Shown: positions 19,664 to 21,744 of the stretch, in pieces
Position numbering within the stretch: the first letter of the stretch is position 1
How the letters are laid out: every line of letters starts with the position of its first letter
From: a virus
DNA: 21,744 nucleotides
Direction: 5' to 3' (one strand)
IMG/VR virus record: IMGVR_UViG_3300032245_001423
Location: 1 to 21,744 of that record
Program-made: the position numbers and the translations under genes
The notes under the pieces: generated by a model
Databases searched by the model: none
What the model was told of the DNA's origin: nothing
Seen by the model: only the letters and a program-made list of their open reading frames with translations

Positions 19664-19828
19664 TTATTCTTTAATCTCTTTCATCAACTTACCCCACAAA
19701 GCTGTCTGTAATACAATAAGACCAACACTTAAAACAAATACAGGTAATGATGGTGAGGTTACCATTAATACAACTGATAATACAAGAGCGAACATTGCTG
19801 AAGTCAATTTTAGTTTTAAGTTTTTCAT
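19664..19828 (-). CDS. Small membrane protein (54 aa)
   Basis: Starts at ATG 19828-19826 (MKNLKLKLTSAMFALVLSVV). The longer frame from 19981 reads through a terminator and is rejected. There are two hydrophobic segments, about 10-27 and 31-46 (LPVFVLSVGLIVLQTALW), and a charged tail KLMKEIKE. No family recognised. A TATATTTGTAGAA sequence (reverse strand, 19861-19849) matches the -7 region of the exported-protein gene promoter base for base; no clear -33 box is seen. Confidence 0.65.
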   Translation of the reverse strand: MKNLKLKLTSAMFALVLSVVLMVTSPSLPVFVLSVGLIVLQTALWGKLMKEIKE

Positions 19829-19853
19829 AGTGGTGTTGGTGTTAATTGTTCTA

Positions 19854-19861
19854 CAAATATA
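19854..19861 (-). promoter_or_regulatory. TATATTTG -7 box of the 54-aa gene
   Basis: TATATTTG on the reverse strand, 25 bases before the ATG at 19828. The following bases TAGAA are the same as at 13248-13252. A -33 TTTG at the usual spacing is absent because a terminator hairpin occupies the region. Confidence 0.45.
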
Positions 19862-19864
19862 AAC

Positions 19865-19890
19865 AAAAAAACTCCCGATTGGGAGTTTTT
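19865..19890 (-). terminator. Rho-independent terminator after the 149-aa gene
   Basis: ACTCCC and GGGAGT pair around GATT, with flanking A and T tracts. On the reverse strand it lies 21 bases after the stop at 19911 and ends in seven T. Confidence 0.85.
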
Positions 19891-19910
19891 CATTATTTTT
19901 TTTTAAAAAA

Positions 19911-20360
19911 TTAACGTCTTCTAATGTGTCTTCTGATACTCTCAGCCATTGGGTCTCTTGGTTCATCGTCTTCCATATCAACGTCTGGTTTAGAACCCAT
20001 TATTCTTTCATCTGTATCCATATCATCATCACCTAAATCCATTTCTTCACCTGAATCCATTTTATTACTTTCGTAATCTTGGATAATAGACTTAAGTTCC
20101 ATCGCTTCTTTTTGTTTCCCTTCAGTATTTCTTAATTGATTATAAAGTTCTTTAAGATAATCCCATCCAGCAATACCTAAAAGTCCAATAGTTGTCCCAA
20201 CCATTGTTACAATCGCACCACCAGTACTCATAGCTTCAGGGTTAAAGAAGTTTTGAAGCTCTTCGTTAACACCATTTCTTTTATTTCTTTTTGTTTCTTT
20301 AACTACTGTTTTAATTAAGTTAGTTAATTCTGATTCTGATAATCTTACAACTTTTTTCAT
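19911..20360 (-). CDS. Leader-bearing membrane protein (149 aa)
   Basis: The start MKKVVRLSESELTNLIKTVV, then KE, is a clear case of the RLxESEL-x2-LIK leader common in Bacteroidetes phages. Residues about 42-62 (GGAIVTMVGTTIGLLGIAGW) form one membrane helix. A charged helix, a very acidic segment (EEMDLGDDDMDTDE) and the tail ESIRRHIRRR follow. No catalytic motif. Probably a packaged or virion membrane protein. Own terminator downstream; TATTTAT lies 47 bases upstream (20408-20414). Confidence 0.7.
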   Translation of the reverse strand: MKKVVRLSESELTNLIKTVVKETKRNKRNGVNEELQNFFNPEAMSTGGAIVTMVGTTIGLLGIAGWDYLKELYNQLRNTEGKQKEAMELKSIIQDYESNKMDSGEEMDLGDDDMDTDERIMGSKPDVDMEDDEPRDPMAESIRRHIRRR

Positions 20361-20407
20361 TTTTTTATATTTTTTTTTATTTTAAGTATTAATCACATTA
20401 ATATGTA

Positions 20408-20414
20408 ATAAATA
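20408..20414 (-). promoter_or_regulatory. TATTTAT element of the 149-aa gene
   Basis: TATTTAT on the reverse strand, 47 bases before the ATG at 20360, leaving an AT-rich leader. Confidence 0.3.
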
Positions 20415-20471
20415 TTCAGAAATTTTGATTTATCACTTTGAAAATACATTTTTTTCATTTATCATTGAAAT

Positions 20472-20897
20472 ATGACAAAAATTAAAAACGGTGATAATGT
20501 ATCTGTTCATTACACAGGTAAATTAGAAGATGGTTCAGTATTCGACACATCTTTAGTTGAGGGTAGAGAACCTCTTACAGTAACATTAGGTCAAGGAAAA
20601 TTAATTCCAGGTTTTGAGAATGGGTTAATTGATATGACTGTTGGCGAAATGAAAACAATTGAAATTGAGCCAGAAAATGCTTACGGAGATATTAATCCAC
20701 AACTAATGAGTGAAGTTGCTTTATCTCAAGTCCCTGAAGGTGTTAAATCTGGGGATATGTTACAAGGACAAAACCAATTTGGTCCTGTAAACGTTGTAGT
20801 TACAGAAGTTAAAGAAAGCACTGTTGTGTTGGACATGAACCATCCACTAGCAGGTAAGAAACTTATCTTTGATTTAGAAGTTGTATCAGTAAATTAA
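20472..20897 (+). CDS. FKBP-type peptidyl-prolyl isomerase, SlyD-like
   Basis: 141 aa. VSVHYTGKLEDGSVFDTSLV (10-29) is the FKBP start and PLTVTLGQGKLIPGFENGLI (34-53) the active-site region. MTVGEMKTIEIEPENAYGD follows, then an inserted flap domain (VPEGVKSGDMLQGQNQFGPV) and the closing LDMNHPLAGKKLIFDLEVV. This is the order in SlyD, which isomerises proline bonds and acts as a chaperone. The metal-binding His/Cys tail of E. coli SlyD is absent. Such genes are rare in phages; this one may help fold virion proteins. A terminator follows at 20923-20947. Confidence 0.93.
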   Translation: MTKIKNGDNVSVHYTGKLEDGSVFDTSLVEGREPLTVTLGQGKLIPGFENGLIDMTVGEMKTIEIEPENAYGDINPQLMSEVALSQVPEGVKSGDMLQGQNQFGPVNVVVTEVKESTVVLDMNHPLAGKKLIFDLEVVSVN

Positions 20898-20922
20898 TAC
20901 AACTTCATTTATTTTTCAAAAT

Positions 20923-20947
20923 ATCCCACGTATTGTGGGATTTTTTG
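20923..20947 (+). terminator. Rho-independent terminator of the FKBP gene
   Basis: ATCCCAC and GTGGGAT pair around GTATT, and TTTTTT follows. It lies 25 bases after the FKBP stop. Confidence 0.85.
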
Positions 20948-20961
20948 TTTATATTAGCATT

Positions 20962-21495
20962 ATGAATATTTTCTTTTTAGACTGGAATACAAAAAAATGT
21001 GCGGAATACCATTGCGATAAACACGTGGTTAAGATGATACTTGAAACTGCTCAACTTTTATGTGGAGCCCACCATGTTACCCACCAAGTACCCACCAACT
21101 ACCCACCAAGTACCGCCCAAGTACCGTACAAGTTATCACACAAAAACCACCCCTGCTCAATATGGGTTAGAGATTCATTATCAAACTATCTTTATCTTTG
21201 TGACTTAGGACTTGAGTTATGTAAAGAATACACTTATAGGTACGGAAAACGTCATAAATCACAGGATGTTATTGAGTGGTGTTTAACAAATAAATTAGAC
21301 ATTCATGATAAAGGTTTTACAGAACCCCCAAAAGCAATGCCTGATGAATATAAAGTAAAAGACGTTATAGAATCATATAGAAACTATTATAACGGAGCTA
21401 AGAAAGATTTTGCTAAATGGAAAAATAGAGATATGCCTGAATGGTTTAACCATTCATCAATTGTTGCATCTGAGCAACAAGTTGACCTTGTTTAG
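20962..21495 (+). CDS. Conserved phage protein with CDKHVVK motif (177 aa)
   Basis: ATG 20962 is chosen; the upstream GTG frame lies in the terminator. CAEYHCDKHVVKMILETAQL (13-32), NHPCSIWVRDSLSNYLYLCD (62-81), EYTYRYGKRHKS and PPKAMPDEYKVKDVIESYRN, then WKNRDMPEWF, follow a family common in large phages (from memory). Invariant His, Cys and Asp residues hint at a metal enzyme, but its function is not known to me. Residues about 39-57 are encoded by an 11-bp tandem repeat (21078-21132) and sit in a variable loop. The 3' end overlaps the convergent 62-aa gene by 50 bases. Confidence 0.82.
   Translation: MNIFFLDWNTKKCAEYHCDKHVVKMILETAQLLCGAHHVTHQVPTNYPPSTAQVPYKLSHKNHPCSIWVRDSLSNYLYLCDLGLELCKEYTYRYGKRHKSQDVIEWCLTNKLDIHDKGFTEPPKAMPDEYKVKDVIESYRNYYNGAKKDFAKWKNRDMPEWFNHSSIVASEQQVDLV
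21078..21132 (+). repeat. Five 11-bp tandem repeats inside a coding region
   Basis: The units are TACCCACCAAG, TACCCACCAAC, TACCCACCAAG, TACCGCCCAAG and TACCGTACAAG, joined without gaps. An 8/11 match precedes them (21066-21076). They are much richer in C than the surroundings. Because 11 is not a multiple of 3, each unit is read in a different frame, yet no stop appears. Confidence 0.9.
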
Positions 21496-21634
21496 ACTGT
21501 AATACACGAATTCTACCCATCTGTTCGTCATTCATTTCAAAATGTTCTGCCTTAATCTCGTTAATTTGATTATCTAAACGTGTATGTTGTAATAATAGAT
21601 TACTATACAATTGTGATTTTTGTTCTTGTGTCAT
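21446..21634 (-). CDS. Small helical phage protein (62 aa)
   Basis: Start ATG 21634-21632 (MTQEQKSQLYSNLLLQHTRL), chosen over an upstream frame of low-complexity Phe/Tyr. The whole protein is a helical coiled-coil candidate (DNQINEIKAEHFEMNDEQMG, VLQSKQGQLVAQMQQL). It resembles small charged phage proteins, with no known function. It overlaps the convergent gene by 50 bases at the 3' ends. Confidence 0.6.
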   Translation of the reverse strand: MTQEQKSQLYSNLLLQHTRLDNQINEIKAEHFEMNDEQMGRIRVLQSKQGQLVAQMQQLMNG

Positions 21635-21672
21635 AAAATAAAAATAAAAATAAAATAAAAAAAATAAATGGA

Positions 21673-21744
21673 TTACCAATCAATTCCAGGACCAAATTTC
21701 CTTTCATCAATAATATCGTTTATATATAATTCAATATTGGGTAA
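21673..21744 (-). CDS. Partial C-terminus of a reverse-strand gene
   Basis: The last 23 codons before TAA (21675-21673) read LPNIELYINDIIDERKFGPG, then IDW. The upstream part is outside the window, so neither start nor family can be judged. The gap to the 62-aa gene (21635-21672) is A-rich and without features. Confidence 0.45.
   Translation of the reverse strand, partial: LPNIELYINDIIDERKFGPGIDW

Noticed and set aside
19829-19981. N-terminal extension of the 54-aa membrane protein
   Set aside because: The extension reads through a strong terminator and overlaps the end of the 149-aa gene; the internal ATG follows a good -7 box.
21078-21132. CRISPR array
   Set aside because: The 11-bp units are directly joined without spacers and lie inside a coding frame.
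955-21744. Alternative genetic code with a reassigned stop codon
   Set aside because: TAA, TAG (2364, 10865) and TGA (2512, 10632) all end well-supported genes, so no stop codon appears to be reassigned as a whole.

Overview
The window looks like part of the genome of a large tailed phage (Caudoviricetes) that infects a member of the Bacteroidetes, probably an uncultured aquatic phage. The evidence is strong AT-richness, very dense packing of short genes on both strands, many small hypothetical proteins of phage type, a GH24 lysozyme, large virion-like proteins and a phage-type intron. Starts lack Shine-Dalgarno sequences. Three exact copies of the Bacteroidetes vegetative promoter (TTTG, 19-20 bases, TAnnTTTG) point to the host. 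No terminase, portal, capsid or polymerase gene is present, so the placement is by inference.

Layout. 1-958: a partial reverse gene and a DnaJ-like cysteine-rich protein, divergent from a palindromic promoter. 955-1572: a membrane-anchored GAF-like protein. 1661-2462 (reverse): a tRNA-Arg(UCU) split in its anticodon by a 727-nt group I intron; the intron carries an HNH homing endonuclease gene on the opposite strand. 2510-3501: two small reverse genes and a divergent HNH endonuclease with a perfect host-like promoter. 3498-9210 (reverse): a block of large, probably virion-associated proteins of 523, 467 and 753 aa plus an 84-aa protein; the last gene has an in-frame TAA followed by 60 more open codons. 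9253-10060: two small reverse genes, one with duplicated zinc ribbons. 10125-12099: RmlC-like epimerase, small conserved phage proteins, an SH3-like protein and a multi-pass membrane protein. 12092-13159: cupin-like protein, a conserved phage domain and a small membrane protein. 13204-13723: a self-contained exported-protein gene with its own promoter and terminator. 13747-16101: virion-like protein, a small basic protein, a two-helix membrane protein, conserved phage proteins and an HExxH metalloprotease-like protein. 16143-17476: three forward genes, two resembling DUF6915 and DUF6878. 17473-18522: a leader-bearing protein and a lysozyme. 18596-19558: a tiny transcript unit and a stand-alone AsxRS-like class II synthetase core. 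19573-21744: small membrane proteins, an FKBP/SlyD-type isomerase, a conserved phage protein carrying an 11-bp minisatellite, and two small reverse genes.

How it fits together. Ten or so otherwise unrelated proteins, including the lysozyme, start with short amphipathic leaders ending in [LIV]-x-E. This resembles the T4 capsid-targeting peptides cleaved by the gp21 prohead protease, and suggests a cohort of proteins packaged in the virion. Most of these genes have a TATTTAT element just upstream of the start codon. The tRNA, the HNH gene and the exported-protein gene instead have host-like promoters. I infer a host-polymerase (early) class and a phage-specific (probably late) class. Convergent gene pairs repeatedly interlock their stop codons in a shared TTAA or TTAG.
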